A stretch of 5,001 nt of DNA from Chloroflexota bacterium (lineage in GTDB: Bacteria; Chloroflexota; UBA11872). Shown one piece after another: positions 4,514 through 5,001 of the stretch. The notes beneath the pieces are model-generated. The model was not told where the DNA came from. It was given only the letters and a program-made list of their open reading frames with translations, and searched no databases. Every line of letters starts with the position of its first letter. Position 1 is the first letter of the stretch. The position numbers were made by a program, and so were the translations under genes. Where the stretch lies: the NCBI GenBank assembly GCA_028875175.1, contig JAPPFO010000311.1:1-5001 (forward strand). Reading direction: 5' to 3'.

Positions 4514-5001
4514 TCATTCGCCGCCCGCGTCCCGCGCGTCTAACTCTTCCACCCGCACCAGCGCCTCATCCCAGACTTCATCCGGAATCCTCGTCCGCGC
4601 CTCCCGCACATTCGTCTCAATCTCCTCCGCCGTCGCCGCCCCGCTCAGCACCGCGCTGATCCCCGGCCGGTCCAGCACATACCGCATATTCAGGTGACGA
4701 AACTCCACCTCCCGCTCCCGGCACCACTCCCACCACGCCGTCGCCCCACGCACGTCCTCCTCGGGAAAGTAGCCATACCCCCGCATCCGCGCCGTCGCCG
4801 CCGGGTCTCCCTTCGCCAGCAACCCCAGCATCTGCGGCGAGCCCAGCAGCACCCCCACGCCCGCCGCGGCCGCCTTATCGATCAGACCCGCAGCCTGCCG
4901 ACGCACCAGGTTGTAATCCGCGAACGTCAGGATCACGTCCACCCGCCCCGACTCGATCGCCGCCTCGTGAAACTCGAGCGGCCGCGCCCCCAGCCCCACG
5001 T
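4514..5001 (-). CDS. Aldo/keto reductase, C-terminal part (L-galactose dehydrogenase / D-threo-aldose dehydrogenase-like)
   Basis: Last 162 or so codons of an NAD(P)-dependent (alpha/beta)8-barrel oxidoreductase. The gene runs off the right edge with no in-window start: the GTG at 4999 encodes an internal Val of a VGLGARPL segment. Recognisable elements in order: RVDVILTFADYNLV (strand 6 region), AGVGVLLGSPQMLGLLAKGDP (strand 7 and the loop near the cofactor), LNMRYVLDRPGISAVLSGA (strand 8), and AATAEEIETNVREA, the helix that normally contacts the cofactor adenine phosphate. The order and wording resemble the L-galactose / D-threo-aldose dehydrogenase branch, which oxidises free sugars. The catalytic Asp-Tyr-Lys-His tetrad lies outside the window, so activity cannot be checked. 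Ends at TGA (4516-4514). It is probably the upstream gene of a unit with DUF402 and cupin. Confidence 0.85.
   Translation of the reverse strand, partial: VGLGARPLEFHEAAIESGRVDVILTFADYNLVRRQAAGLIDKAAAAGVGVLLGSPQMLGLLAKGDPAATARMRGYGYFPEEDVRGATAWWEWCREREVEFRHLNMRYVLDRPGISAVLSGAATAEEIETNVREARTRIPDEVWDEALVRVEELDARDAGGE

Noticed and set aside
1..5001. CRISPR array, tRNA/rRNA, transposase or phage genes
   Set aside because: No regularly spaced repeats, no cloverleaf-like sequence and no mobile-element protein motifs were seen on either strand; coding density and metabolic genes point to ordinary chromosome.

Overview
The window is about two-thirds G+C, densely coded, and uses GTG and TTG as well as ATG starts. 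It looks like chromosomal DNA from a free-living high-GC bacterium. The SGDG variant of the folP signature, a stand-alone methyl-THF:corrinoid methyltransferase and the style of the cupin remind me of Chloroflexota (Dehalococcoidia/SAR202-like lineages). That placement is a weak inference from remembered family resemblance, not a search result. I see no phage, transposase, CRISPR, tRNA or rRNA signal.

Layout: (1) positions 1-345, plus strand, the C-terminal end of murF (peptidoglycan precursor synthesis). (2) 346-469, a non-coding gap between convergent genes with a GC-rich inverted repeat and a run of ten G. (3) 470-1321, minus strand, a pterin-binding-domain methyltransferase of the methyltetrahydrofolate:corrinoid type, with a plausible sigma70-like promoter at 1381-1409. 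(4) 1497 to about 2366, minus strand, folP (dihydropteroate synthase), followed on its 3' side by short tandem repeats and a perfect 22-base inverted repeat. (5) About 2435-2914, plus strand, divergent from folP, a small lipoprotein with a twin-arginine-like signal and an LAAC lipobox. (6) 2985 to 5001, minus strand, a run of three genes read right to left: an aldo/keto reductase cut by the window edge, a DUF402 protein with a long unrecognised C-terminal region, and a small single-domain cupin.

How they fit together: folP and the methyltransferase are two members of the same pterin-binding TIM-barrel superfamily lying head to tail. One makes the folate precursor and the other uses a methylated folate, so a one-carbon/folate neighbourhood is reasonable. 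No corrinoid protein or substrate methyltransferase is visible here to complete a methyl-transfer system. The aldo/keto reductase, DUF402 and cupin genes probably form one transcription unit whose shared role cannot be deduced. Several intergenic gaps hold strong inverted repeats without a U-tract, which could be hairpin-only terminators or processing sites. I did not find a clear new biological system. The least explained items are the C-terminal half of the DUF402 protein, the orphan lipoprotein and the intergenic hairpins.
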